A stretch of DNA of 64,000 nucleotides from Caenibius tardaugens NBRC 16725 (GTDB taxonomy: Bacteria > Pseudomonadota > Alphaproteobacteria > Sphingomonadales > Sphingomonadaceae), in assembly GCF_003860345.1 (NCBI RefSeq), contig NZ_CP034179.1, forward strand, positions 2,526,001 to 2,590,000, read 5' to 3'. Both the position numbers and the translations under genes were made by a program. This document shows positions 46,851 to 55,383 of the stretch, piece by piece (the first letter of the stretch is position 1; each line of letters starts with the position of its first letter). The notes under the pieces are model-generated. The model searched no databases, was not told the DNA's origin, and saw only the letters and a program-made list of their open reading frames with translations.

Positions 46851-47029
46851 CAGTTGGCGTCATCCAGTTTTGAAAGAAGTTCCTTGAAACTGTCGGGCAG
46901 CGGTTCTTCCACGACGGAATCATAGAGCCGTTGCAGGCCCTTCGCCCAATCAGGTTTGACCGGTGGGTGGGGCTGACCAATTTTTCTGGATCGCCCGGCC
47001 GCAGTCTTTTTCTTGCTTTTCTCGGTCAT
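46850..47029 (-). CDS. nepR: Anti-sigma factor NepR
   Basis: The 59-residue product starts at 47029 with a Lys-rich N-terminus, followed by the NepR core WAKGLQRLYDSVVEEPLPDS and KELLSKLDD. NepR binds EcfG and is titrated away by phosphorylated PhyR. A longer open frame continues far upstream but is not family-like. The EcfG-type promoter at 47095-47119 leaves a leader of roughly 60 bases. Confidence 0.93.
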   Translation of the reverse strand: MTEKSKKKTAAGRSRKIGQPHPPVKPDWAKGLQRLYDSVVEEPLPDSFKELLSKLDDAN

Positions 47030-47092
47030 GCGGTTGTGGTCGGATCCTGATATAATACCCCAATGGGCTGCACTGTATGCTGTCATGCCCAA

Positions 47093-47117
47093 GGAACGAA
47101 ACCCAACCCTACTTGTT
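47093..47117 (+). promoter_or_regulatory. Possible EcfG-type promoter toward the sensor kinase
   Basis: GGAAC-N17-GTT on the plus strand, in the same DNA as the nepR promoter on the other strand. The -10 is TGTT or GTT rather than CGTT, so it should be weaker. The leader to the kinase start would be about 125 bases. Confidence 0.45.
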
Positions 47118-47119
47118 CC
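47095..47119 (-). promoter_or_regulatory. EcfG-dependent promoter of nepR-ecfG
   Basis: GGAAC (47115-47119), exactly 16 bases, CGTT (47095-47098) on the minus strand. This is the full consensus for EcfG and implies positive autoregulation. Confidence 0.85.
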
Positions 47120-47248
47120 ATTTGATAGATCAAGTGAGCGAAATATGATGACAAGCACCATTGATTGGCGCTGGATGTCAGAGGAGATCGCATCCGGCAC
47201 GATGCGATGCGCTTGTTTTTGGATGAATTGTAAACACGAACGGGGCGA

Positions 47249-48928
47249 TTGTTGGAAACCATGGTTCCGGCACAGAGGGGATTGAGGGCGTGGCTGGTGC
47301 GGTTTCCCCGTGCCATGCCGCTGCTCATTTTCCTGCTGGCCTCGCTTGTTCTTGCAATCAGCGTTTATGCGATCGAGCGTTCTCAGGAAGAGAGCCGACA
47401 TGCGGAACTTGACCAGACCGCCATGGCGATCACGACGGCGCTTGAGCGGCGTGCAGATGCCAATGCCGCCTATCTGCGTGCCGATGCCGCACTGTTGACG
47501 ACCCAGGCGGATATCACGGGAAGCAACTTTCGTCGGCTGGTGGCAGAACTGGGACTGGGTATCGATTTTCCGGGCGGCGACGGGATCGGATGGGCGCAAC
47601 GCGTGCCCCGCGATGAGATCGCCGGTTTCGAGAAAACGATGGCGCATGAGTATCCGGGGGGTGTCCGGATTTATCCCACGCTTCCTCCGGATCGGCCCTA
47701 TGCGATACCGGTGACTTTCCTGCATCCCGATTCATCGCGCAATCGGCGCGCGATCGGGTTCGACATGTTTTCCGAACCGGCGCGCCGCACGGCAATGATC
47801 GCTGCCGAGGAAAACGAACGCCCGTTCGCCAGCGGCAAGGTTATCCTGATGCAGGAAGGGGAGCGGGCAGCCCCCGGTTTCCTGATTTACATGCCGGTGT
47901 TCACGCGCGAGGCGCCGACGCGGCAACTGCGCGGATATATTTACGCGCCCTTTAATGCCCAGGATTTCCTTGATTCCGCGCTGCGCTTCGAATCATCGGG
48001 CGACTTTAATTTTCGGTTGTATGATCACGCGATTGCGCCGGAACGGCTGCTTGCCGAAATGCATGGAACGAACGCGGATGGCGCCATTGTGACGCGCGCG
48101 CTCTCGATCGTCGGGCGCCGGTGGATACTCGAAGTGCGTGCCGCCGATCGCCACGCGCTCTCCACGCAATCCCTGCTGACATTGCTTTCGGGGCTGCTGA
48201 TCGTCTGTCTGTTGCTGGTGGTGGCACGGTTGCTGACACAACAGGCGGTGGAGGCGCGGCAGGCGGTGTCTTGGCTGGAACAGCAGAGTTCCATCCGTGC
48301 CTCGTTGACTCGCGAACTCAATCACCGGGTGAAGAACACGCTGGCCAATGTCCTGTCGATTGTCGCGCTGACCCGGCGCAGGGCGACGGATCTCGACAGC
48401 TTTGCCGAGGGGCTGGATGGCCGTATTCGCGCGCTATCGGCAACACACGATCTGCTGACCCAGTCCGAATGGGGGGCTACGCCGATCCGTGCGGTGATAG
48501 AGGTGGAGTTGGCCCCATATGCGAAGGCGGGCGAACATCATCTGAACCTGTCCGGTCCGGATGTCGAACTGGCCCCGAATGACGCGCTGTCGCTGGGGCT
48601 GGCCATTCATGAACTGGCCACCAATGCGGCGAAATATGGGGCGTTGAGCACTGCCGGTGGCAAGGTTGCGGTGTCGTGGTATCGCTTGTCCGATACATTG
48701 GCGCGCATCGAATGGGTTGAAGCCGGTGGGCCGCCGGTTATTCAGGCGGAAACCCCGCGCGGTTTCGGCACTGAACTGATTGAAAAGATCGTGGCGCATG
48801 AACTGGGCAACCCGGTCGATCTGCGTTTCGAGTTGCATGGTGTGGAATGTACGCTGACCGTACCGGTGCGGGCGCCCAGCGATTTCGAATTGCGCGCCCG
48901 TCGGGCCGCGCGCCCACTGGGAGAATAG
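47249..48928 (+). CDS. CHASE-domain HWE/HisKA_2 sensor histidine kinase of the stress locus
   Basis: The 559-residue protein has a membrane helix (about 23-41), a periplasmic CHASE domain (about 75-290, with GDGIGWAQRVPRDEIAGFE), a second helix (about 306-328), then HisKA_2 with phospho-His at about 359 (RELNHRVKNTLANVL). A HATPase domain with LAIHELATNAAKYGALS completes it. The position between nepR-ecfG and phyR fits a PhyR kinase or phosphatase; in Sphingomonas sp. Fr1 the kinase-like protein at this locus (PhyP) is a negative regulator. The start is uncertain: TTG at 47249 or 47252, or ATG at 47261. Confidence 0.9.
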   Translation: MLETMVPAQRGLRAWLVRFPRAMPLLIFLLASLVLAISVYAIERSQEESRHAELDQTAMAITTALERRADANAAYLRADAALLTTQADITGSNFRRLVAELGLGIDFPGGDGIGWAQRVPRDEIAGFEKTMAHEYPGGVRIYPTLPPDRPYAIPVTFLHPDSSRNRRAIGFDMFSEPARRTAMIAAEENERPFASGKVILMQEGERAAPGFLIYMPVFTREAPTRQLRGYIYAPFNAQDFLDSALRFESSGDFNFRLYDHAIAPERLLAEMHGTNADGAIVTRALSIVGRRWILEVRAADRHALSTQSLLTLLSGLLIVCLLLVVARLLTQQAVEARQAVSWLEQQSSIRASLTRELNHRVKNTLANVLSIVALTRRRATDLDSFAEGLDGRIRALSATHDLLTQSEWGATPIRAVIEVELAPYAKAGEHHLNLSGPDVELAPNDALSLGLAIHELATNAAKYGALSTAGGKVAVSWYRLSDTLARIEWVEAGGPPVIQAETPRGFGTELIEKIVAHELGNPVDLRFELHGVECTLTVPVRAPSDFELRARRAARPLGE

Positions 48929-48955
48929 GCGCGGGGCTGCGGCAGTGGGGCCGTA

Positions 48956-49759
48956 TCAGGGTAGCGGTTCGCTCGATCCGAAAAACAGCGCCTGGCTGAT
49001 CGCGGCGCGCACTGTCGCTTCCTGAAAAGGTTTGGTGACCAGATAGGTCGGTTCGGGGCGGTTGCCCGTCAGCAGCCGTTCGGGATAGGCCGTGATGAAT
49101 ATCACCGGCACGCTTCCGATGGCGAGAATGTCGTCAACCGCGTCCAGCCCCGAACTGCCGTCGGCAAGCTGGATATCGGCCAGAACCAGCCCCGGCATCT
49201 GATCGGTGATGGCTTGCCGCGCCTGCGTGCGGGTTGCGGCTGTGCCGCTGATCGTATGGCCAAGTGAAGACACGAGTTCTTCGAGCTGCATCGAGATCAG
49301 GGGTTCATCTTCAATGATAAGCACGCTGGTGGTCGATTCACGGTCGATTTCATCGATCGCGTCGCGTACCAGCTTGTCCACTTCATCTTGCGGCAAACCG
49401 AGAATTTCCGCCGCTTCGGCAACACTAAAATCTTCCAGCGTCGTCAGCAGCAAGGCCTGCCGATTGAGCGGTGTTATCGTGCGAAGGCGATCCTGCGCAG
49501 CGAGTTCATGATCGCTCGGTCCGCTCGTGACGAGGACTTCTTGCGGGATGTCGAGCTGAACGCTCGACCAGACGCGGTTGAATGCGTGGTACAGCGGCAC
49601 GCGGCCGCCAGACAGGGATTGTTGGAGGGCCTTGTCTGCGAGGATGGCTTCCAGCGTGGCCCGGACCACCGCATCGCCCGTTGTTTGCGAGCCGCTCAAT
49701 GCGCGGGCATAACGGCGGAGAAATGGTAAATCGTTTGCGACTTGATCGCTAAGAGACAT
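48956..49759 (-). CDS. phyR: Response regulator/anti-anti-sigma factor PhyR
   Basis: PhyR has a sigma-factor-like N-terminal domain (about 1-135) that mimics EcfG, and a C-terminal receiver domain (about 143-255). The phospho-accepting Asp195 is in LVLADIQLAD, and Lys243 is in TYLVTKPF. The segment FITAYPERLLTG is the family FATGUY-type switch. When phosphorylated, PhyR exposes its sigma-like domain and captures NepR. AGGAAGG precedes the ATG. The gene is convergent with the sensor kinase (27-base gap). Confidence 0.96.
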   Translation of the reverse strand: MSLSDQVANDLPFLRRYARALSGSQTTGDAVVRATLEAILADKALQQSLSGGRVPLYHAFNRVWSSVQLDIPQEVLVTSGPSDHELAAQDRLRTITPLNRQALLLTTLEDFSVAEAAEILGLPQDEVDKLVRDAIDEIDRESTTSVLIIEDEPLISMQLEELVSSLGHTISGTAATRTQARQAITDQMPGLVLADIQLADGSSGLDAVDDILAIGSVPVIFITAYPERLLTGNRPEPTYLVTKPFQEATVRAAISQALFFGSSEPLP

Positions 49760-49805
49760 AAATCCCCTTCCTGAACTGCTCAGGCGTTAAAAGCTTCGCG
49801 AGGAT

Positions 49806-49830
49806 AACGTGAAACGGAACCGGGTGTTCC
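49806..49830 (-). promoter_or_regulatory. EcfG-dependent promoter of phyR
   Basis: GGAAC (49826-49830), exactly 16 bases, CGTT (49806-49809) on the minus strand, giving a leader of about 40 bases. This is the full consensus, so PhyR is under EcfG control. Confidence 0.85.
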
Positions 49831-49956
49831 GAAAACTTCCAAGCGGCAGGGCCTCTGTTCAACAGGGGAATGCTAGGCGTGGTTTCAAACAGATGCGAGG
49901 ATTTTCGCGCCCTTAAAAATAATCGTCCGGGTTGCGTAAAAAATTTCTCGGGTGTC

Positions 49957-49981
49957 GGAACCTTATTCTGATCCGCGCATT
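49957..49981 (+). promoter_or_regulatory. EcfG-like promoter for the candidate small RNA
   Basis: GGAAC (49957-49961), 16 bases, CATT (49978-49981) on the plus strand. One base differs from CGTT. It sits at the right distance before the hairpin series of the candidate RNA. Confidence 0.4.
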
Positions 49982-49987
49982 TCTCTA

Positions 49988-50073
49988 ACATCACCGCCGA
50001 GACCCCCCTCCCGTCCAAATCGGTCGGTGATATGATCCCGAAAGACCTCCGCCCACCGGCGGAGGTCTTTTTA
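49988..50073 (+). ncRNA. Candidate stress-controlled small RNA with C-rich loop
   Basis: About 86 bases with no coding sense. It starts a few bases after an EcfG-like promoter. The first hairpin is ATCACCGCCGA (49990-50000) paired with TCGGTCGGTGAT (50020-50031), with one bulged base and a 19-base loop GACCCCCCTCCCGTCCAAA. The C-rich loop is complementary to Shine-Dalgarno-type G/A-rich sequences. A short linker is followed by a perfect 13-bp terminator (50041-50070) and T residues. The design resembles sRNAs that block ribosome sites, such as the EcfG/SigT-dependent GsrN of Caulobacter, which has a C-rich loop. Homology is not established. Confidence 0.55.
50041..50072 (+). terminator. Rho-independent terminator of the candidate small RNA
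   Basis: A perfect 13-bp stem (AAAGACCTCCGCC / GGCGGAGGTCTTT, loop CACC) ends in five T. No annotated plus-strand gene lies upstream before 48928, so it implies an RNA made from this gap. Confidence 0.85.
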
Positions 50074-50105
50074 TGTGCATCACGCCGGGTCGGTATTTCC
50101 CGGGA

Positions 50106-51263
50106 TTACAGCGGTTTGCCGTATATCCGGTATTCGCGGTTCACCTTGCTCTGGATTGCGTCGGCGATGGCGACCATTCCCTGATTGTCTTCCAGAACCC
50201 AACCGATTTCGCCCCGTGTCGCGCCATAGTGGGCCACCGCCTGACGGCGAATGAATTCAATCATCATGAAAGCGAGCTGGCTGGCCATGCGCGAATTCTG
50301 GAGATCGCTGCGCACACCCATCAATGGGACGCGCATGGTGTCGGTGTGCGGATTGCGCAGCCATTTGAGAAGCTTGATCCATTTGAATGGCAGCAGCTTG
50401 CCCTCGAACCCGGCAATGACCTCGTTGATGTTCGACCAGGTCAGCATGAAAGCGACAGGTTCGCCATCCAGTTCCGCAATCATGTTCAGATCTTCGCGGA
50501 TCAGGGGTTTCATTTTTTTGCCGGCGTATTTTGCCTCGCGCTCGGTGAAAGGCACGAAGCCCCAGTTCTTCGACCAGGCATCGTTGACCAGATTGATCAC
50601 GATACCGGCTTCGCGCTTGAACTCTTTCAGTTCCACCTGCCGCACCCGAATGCGGCTGTTGCGTTCGCCAGAGGCGACAATGCGCTGGATCAGCGGCGGA
50701 AATTCCTTGGTGATGTCGAGTTCATAGGTCAGCAGGCTCTTGGCCTTGGTATAGCCTGCGGCTTCGATCCAGCCCTGGTAGAGCGGGGAATTGTGGCCCA
50801 TCATCACCGTGGGCGGATGGTCGTGACCTTTCACCAGAAGGCCCGGTTCTTCCCACATCGAAAGGCTGATCGGGGCGCGGACCTGCGTCATTTTCATGCC
50901 GCGCAGCCAGTCTTCCGCCGTGGCGATCAATGCGCGTGCGACCGTTTCGTCGACGGCTTCGAACATGCCCCAGTAACCGGTGCCCGGCCCCATACCCTGT
51001 TCGACCGGCTGATCCAGTGCAAGATGATCGATATGCGCGGAAATGCGCCCGACGACCTCATCGCCGCGCCGCGCAAGGAACAGTTGCATGTCGGCATGAT
51101 CATGGAAGGGGTTTTTACCCAGCGTGAGTATTTCTTTCACTTCCGCGCGCAAGGGGGGCACCCAGTTGGGATCATGCGCGTTCAGCCGATAGGCACAATC
51201 GATAAATGCCTTGAAATCGCGCTTGCTCTTTACCGGGGTAATGGTTGGCTCGGCTTGCGTCAC
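50106..51263 (-). CDS. GNAT-like acyltransferase family protein
   Basis: The 385-residue protein belongs to a family often listed as N-acetyltransferase or dATP pyrophosphohydrolase-like. It has SKRDFKAFIDCAYRLNAHD at the N-terminus, VVGRISAHIDHLALDQ in the GNAT core and the conserved PISLSMWEEPGLLVKG. A second half carries WGFVPFTEREAKYAGKKMKP. I see no clear acetyl-CoA loop of the strict type, so the activity is uncertain. The 5' end is divergent from the fatty acid desaturase gene. Confidence 0.75.
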   Translation of the reverse strand: MTQAEPTITPVKSKRDFKAFIDCAYRLNAHDPNWVPPLRAEVKEILTLGKNPFHDHADMQLFLARRGDEVVGRISAHIDHLALDQPVEQGMGPGTGYWGMFEAVDETVARALIATAEDWLRGMKMTQVRAPISLSMWEEPGLLVKGHDHPPTVMMGHNSPLYQGWIEAAGYTKAKSLLTYELDITKEFPPLIQRIVASGERNSRIRVRQVELKEFKREAGIVINLVNDAWSKNWGFVPFTEREAKYAGKKMKPLIREDLNMIAELDGEPVAFMLTWSNINEVIAGFEGKLLPFKWIKLLKWLRNPHTDTMRVPLMGVRSDLQNSRMASQLAFMMIEFIRRQAVAHYGATRGEIGWVLEDNQGMVAIADAIQSKVNREYRIYGKPL

Positions 51264-51424
51264 AATAGCGCCCTTCTTGAGGAGGATGCCTGCACTGCGT
51301 ATGCTCGCGGTGACTTGTCAAGCGGGGCGTCATCCCCATCTAGTCGCCCACGGACATGTTGATGCCACGATTGGCAGGCAAGAAGCGAGGAAAGCGGCCC
51401 GGATCGGGCCATTTCGGAACGACC

Positions 51425-52510
51425 ATGACAGCCCATGAAACGATAGATGTTCCCGGTTCGCCGCATGCTGCCGCCCGTGGCTGGCATGCGGATATTCCTG
51501 ATGACATGCCGATGCTGCGCTCCGCCGTGGATTTGACGCGGGATCTCGCCGAAGCCCGACCCGGCATCTATTGGCCCGACATGCTCGTTTCCGCGGCGAT
51601 CGGTTACGGCAGTCTCGCGCTGGCGATCCTGACACAGCATATAGGGGTGGCGATCGCAGCCGGCGTGGTGGCGGCCATCGCGTTGTATCGCGCGCTGCTG
51701 TTCATCCATGAACTGACCCATATTCACAAGAATGCGCTGCCGGGGTTCCGTTTTGCATGGAACCTGCTGGTCGGCATTCCGATGCTGATCCCGTCACTGA
51801 TGTATGAAGGGGTGCATACGCTGCACCATGCGCGAACCCGTTATGGCACGGCGGACGATCCGGAATACCTTTCGCTGGCACTGATGAAGCCGTGGTCCTT
51901 GCCGGTCTTTCTGTTGACCGCGGTGCTCCTGCCACCGGCCCTGCTGTTCCGTTTCGCGATCCTGACGCCGCTGGGTGTTCTGTTCCCACCCTTGCGCCGG
52001 TTTGTCTGGGAACGCTTCTCATCGCTGTCGATCAATCCCCAGTTCCGCCGCCGCCCGCCCGAAGGGGCCTTTCGCCGCATGGTGTTCTGGCAGGAATTGG
52101 GCGCCAGCGCCTGGGCGATCACCCTGCTTGGCAGTACCTATTTCCTGGGCTGGCGTCCCTTGCTGATCATCATGGCGGTGCAGGCGTTTGCCGCCGTGCT
52201 CAACCAGTTGCGGACGCTGGTGGCCCACCTATGGGAGAACGAGGGGGAGGCGATGACGGTGACCGCCCAGTATCTGGATTCGGTGAACGTACCGCCCCCG
52301 GCGTTTCTGGCACCGGTGTGGGCACCTGTTGGTCTGCGCTATCACGCCCTGCATCACCTGCTGCCGAGCATGCCGTACCATGCGCTGGGCGAGGCGCACC
52401 GTCGCCTGCATGCCCATCTCGGCGGGCAATCGACGTATGAACAGGCCAGTTATCCCGGCCTGTTCATGCTGCTGGGCCGCCTTGCACGTAACACCATGCG
52501 CAAGGACTGA
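51425..52510 (+). CDS. Membrane fatty acid desaturase
   Basis: The 361-residue integral membrane protein carries the three His boxes of desaturases: HELTH at about 96-100, HTLHH at about 131-135 and HALHH near residue 309. It has four or more helices and a conserved WENEGEAMT segment. It inserts double bonds into acyl chains using a di-iron centre; chain and position are unknown. The start at 51425 is chosen because the upstream extension is strongly basic and non-conserved. A GGCCCG-GAT-CGGGCC repeat (51396-51410) sits in the leader. Confidence 0.88.
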   Translation: MTAHETIDVPGSPHAAARGWHADIPDDMPMLRSAVDLTRDLAEARPGIYWPDMLVSAAIGYGSLALAILTQHIGVAIAAGVVAAIALYRALLFIHELTHIHKNALPGFRFAWNLLVGIPMLIPSLMYEGVHTLHHARTRYGTADDPEYLSLALMKPWSLPVFLLTAVLLPPALLFRFAILTPLGVLFPPLRRFVWERFSSLSINPQFRRRPPEGAFRRMVFWQELGASAWAITLLGSTYFLGWRPLLIIMAVQAFAAVLNQLRTLVAHLWENEGEAMTVTAQYLDSVNVPPPAFLAPVWAPVGLRYHALHHLLPSMPYHALGEAHRRLHAHLGGQSTYEQASYPGLFMLLGRLARNTMRKD

Positions 52511-52550
52511 CGCGCCAAGCGCATCGCTGGAGCGGGTTTGCCTTTGACCT

Positions 52551-52850
52551 TTACGGGGTCGCGGCGGGCGCCTTGTCCGGCTGACCGGCGGTCGGTGCGC
52601 CAGTTGGCCCCGTTCCTGGCCCGGTTACCGGTGTTGCGGTTTCCGTGGTTGTGGGCGGCTGCGTGGTGACCGGTGTTTGCGGTAAAGTGACATCCACCCC
52701 GCCTTCCGGCTTTGCAGTCCACTCGTCGCTTTTCGGTACGGTCATGCCTTCCGATGTGCTGGCCGATGTACTGGCCTGTTCGCTGCTGCCGCAACTGGTC
52801 AGCATGCCAGCGCCAAGGATGATCAGCGCCATTCCGACAGATGTCTTCAT
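52551..52850 (-). CDS. Small hypothetical lipoprotein
   Basis: The 99-residue protein has a lipoprotein signal with lipobox MLTSC (Cys at about residue 20). The rest is a low-complexity Ser/Thr, then Thr/Pro/Gly-rich sequence (TTQPPTTTETATPVTGPG). No domain is recognised. It would be anchored in the outer or inner membrane. Confidence 0.7.
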   Translation of the reverse strand: MKTSVGMALIILGAGMLTSCGSSEQASTSASTSEGMTVPKSDEWTAKPEGGVDVTLPQTPVTTQPPTTTETATPVTGPGTGPTGAPTAGQPDKAPAATP

Positions 52851-52918
52851 TCACAATCTCCTCTGTGTAGAGCGAAGGTGATGAAGCATTCTATGCTCAT
52901 GCAAAGAGGTTGAAAAGC

Positions 52919-54016
52919 TTACTCTTCGGTGCGGATAAGCACGGTCTCACCGACGAACAGGAACAGCAGGAACGGGGCCCATGCCGCCAGTAGTGGCGGG
53001 TAACCACCGAAATTGCCCATGGCGATGGCGGCGTTATCGACCACGAAATACGCGAAACCCAAGGCCATCCCGGTGACTGCGCGAAAGAACAATTGGCCGG
53101 AACGGGCAAGGCCAAATGCGGCCACCGCGCCCAGCAGCGGCATCAGCACTGCTGAAAGCGGACCGGAAAATTTGTGCCACCATGCGGCCTGCAATTCTCC
53201 GGTGTTCCGTCCCGACGCTTCGAGCCGGTCGATCGACTGGCGCAGTTGGACAACATTTTCGCCATCGGCATCGACCCCGGTCAACGCGACGCGTTGCGGG
53301 GTCAGTTGCGGGGCAACCACCAGCGGGGCAATGGGCTTTTCCGCTGCCGACTGGACATCGAATGACCGGGGGTTATCCAGCCGCCAGCCCGGCCCAACAT
53401 ATGTGGCGGACGGTGCGCGCACTTGCTGAAGAATGTTCCCATCCGCATTACGGCGATACCAGGTCACATCTTCCATGCGCATGGCCGCATCGCGCCCGGA
53501 TAGCTGGACGGCCATGAGAATATTGTCGCCATCACGCAGATAGACGTTGGCCCGTACGTCCGATGTTTTGGGCATCGGCCCGTACTTCTGTTTTTCCCAG
53601 ACGTTGAGCGTTGCCGTGGCACGGGTGACAACCCGTTCGTTGAAGGCAAAGCTGGCAATCGAGATAACCAGCGCGGTCAGCACCAGCGGCGCCAGAATCT
53701 GGTGGGCGGACATGCCCGCCGCCTTCATCGAAATCACTTCGCTGTTCTGGTTGAGCGTGGCGAGTGTAATGATGGTCGCCAGCAGGACGGAATAAGGCAG
53801 AAACCGCGCAATCAACTGCGGAATGCGCAGGCTGACATAAGTCCAGAGCTGCGCTTCGCCGTTTCCGGGATAGCCCAGAATATTGCCGCTTTCGCTGAGC
53901 AGATCGAGCATTTGCAGGATCAGAACCAGCATCACCAGAACCGCGAGAATGCGGGTGATGAACAGGCGCGCGAGATAAACCGTGAGGGATCGCGAGGGAA
54001 AGAAATCAAGCCGCAT
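52919..54016 (-). CDS. lptG: LPS export system permease LptG
   Basis: LptG is one of the two membrane subunits of the LptBFG ABC transporter that extracts lipopolysaccharide from the inner membrane. The 365-residue protein has N-terminal helices (YLARLFITRILAVLVMLVLI), the coupling-helix region with NQNSEVISMKAAGMSAHQI, a periplasmic beta-jellyroll and C-terminal helices. The 5' end overlaps lptF by 11 bases. lptB is not in this window. Confidence 0.93.
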   Translation of the reverse strand: MRLDFFPSRSLTVYLARLFITRILAVLVMLVLILQMLDLLSESGNILGYPGNGEAQLWTYVSLRIPQLIARFLPYSVLLATIITLATLNQNSEVISMKAAGMSAHQILAPLVLTALVISIASFAFNERVVTRATATLNVWEKQKYGPMPKTSDVRANVYLRDGDNILMAVQLSGRDAAMRMEDVTWYRRNADGNILQQVRAPSATYVGPGWRLDNPRSFDVQSAAEKPIAPLVVAPQLTPQRVALTGVDADGENVVQLRQSIDRLEASGRNTGELQAAWWHKFSGPLSAVLMPLLGAVAAFGLARSGQLFFRAVTGMALGFAYFVVDNAAIAMGNFGGYPPLLAAWAPFLLFLFVGETVLIRTEE

Positions 54017-55232
54017 GCGCTGCCTTTCGGGCTGCCAGTGTTGCCCGATGCTGACGCGAGAAACGCTTCAGGTAGCTGGCGATCTTGGCATAGACTGCCT
54101 CCAGCGCCCCGATGGCCTGACCGCCCGGCACGAATGCGACGCGATAATACATCCACAGGATCAGGGCCGCGAACAGGAAGAACGGCCCCCACAGGGCAAT
54201 GAACGGATGGATGAGCCCAAGCGCGGCCACATCGGCCCCGTACTGGTTCACCTTGTGGTAGGCGACCACCAGCACGATCGATACGAACACGCCCAACGCC
54301 GATGTCGATCGCTTGGGCGGTACGGCCAGCGCAACCGCCAGCAGGGGCAGCAGCAGCATCATCACCACTTCGACCAGCCGATAATTGAGGCTGGCGAGAC
54401 TTTGTATGCGTTTGTCTTCGGGCAGTTGATCGTTCCAGCCGATGCGGAGCAGTTCGGGCAGGACATATTCCCGTTCTTTCTGCCCGCGTTCGCGGAACTG
54501 TTCGATCTTTGGCAGATCGATCGGCAGATCGTGCGTGCTGAAGCTGAGCACGCGCGGCGAGGATTTGCCGGTATCCTGTATCAGCGTGCCGTCGACGAGT
54601 TGCAGGATGATCGTGTCGCGGCTGTCGGCCGTGGCCAGAAACCGGCCTTCGCGGGCGGAAATCGAAAGCACCTGGCCCTTGTCGTCGGCAATCCGCGCAA
54701 AGACGCCGATCAGATGTGTGCCATTGTCTTCACTGCGTTCGATACGCAGCGCCATCCGATCCTTGAGTGTGGTGAATTCGCCCACCTTGATCGATGCGCC
54801 CAGTGCCCCTGAACGCAGCTGGAACTGCATCTGTTCATAGTAGTAGCGCGACAGCGGCTGGAGGTACCCGACAATCAGCAGGTTCACCACCGCCAGCACG
54901 AGCGTGAGAAGATAAGGCACCCTGAGCAGCCGGTTATAGCTCATGCCCACCGCGCGCAGCACATCGAGTTCGCTGCTGACCGCCAGTTTGCGGAACGCCA
55001 GCAGGATACCGAGCATCAGGCCTAGGGGAATGGCGAGACTGGCATATTCGGGCAGGAGATTCGCCAGCATCTTGAATACAACGCCGACGGGGCCGCCTTC
55101 CACGGCGACGAAATCAAACAGCCGGAGCATCTTGTCGAGCACCAGCAGCGATGCGGCGATCACAAATACCGAAATCATCGGCACCAGCGTTGCCTTGAAG
55201 ATATAACGGTCGATGGCAGTAAAGAATTTCAA
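54006..55232 (-). CDS. lptF: LPS export system permease LptF
   Basis: LptF is the partner of LptG. The 408-residue protein starts MKFFTAIDRYIFKATLVPM, has the coupling segment RKLAVSSELDVLRAVGMSYN, a periplasmic jellyroll region (about 130-270) and C-terminal helices. A basic tail (RQHRATLAARKAAHAA) ends in the overlap with lptG. Gene order lptF-lptG is the usual one. Confidence 0.93.
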   Translation of the reverse strand: MKFFTAIDRYIFKATLVPMISVFVIAASLLVLDKMLRLFDFVAVEGGPVGVVFKMLANLLPEYASLAIPLGLMLGILLAFRKLAVSSELDVLRAVGMSYNRLLRVPYLLTLVLAVVNLLIVGYLQPLSRYYYEQMQFQLRSGALGASIKVGEFTTLKDRMALRIERSEDNGTHLIGVFARIADDKGQVLSISAREGRFLATADSRDTIILQLVDGTLIQDTGKSSPRVLSFSTHDLPIDLPKIEQFRERGQKEREYVLPELLRIGWNDQLPEDKRIQSLASLNYRLVEVVMMLLLPLLAVALAVPPKRSTSALGVFVSIVLVVAYHKVNQYGADVAALGLIHPFIALWGPFFLFAALILWMYYRVAFVPGGQAIGALEAVYAKIASYLKRFSRQHRATLAARKAAHAA

Positions 55233-55383
55233 GCGATTGACCGTGATTGCCCGCGCGTATGGAAAGGGTTCCGGAGGGCTATAGCGCGCAATGCGATCAA
55301 GGTCATGCGCGTTTTGAAAGGGATGGTCGCGTGATCAGCCCATGCAGCCGCAATCGGCAGGCGCGATCAACCGGCACCGCGCT

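Noticed and set aside
46850-47725. A 291-codon version of the nepR frame
   Set aside because: Only the last 59 residues match NepR; the extension covers the EcfG promoter and part of the kinase gene.
51396-51410. GGCCCG-GAT-CGGGCC repeat before the fatty acid desaturase gene as an operator
   Set aside because: A 6-bp GC arm pair is expected by chance in such GC-rich DNA, and nothing else supports it.
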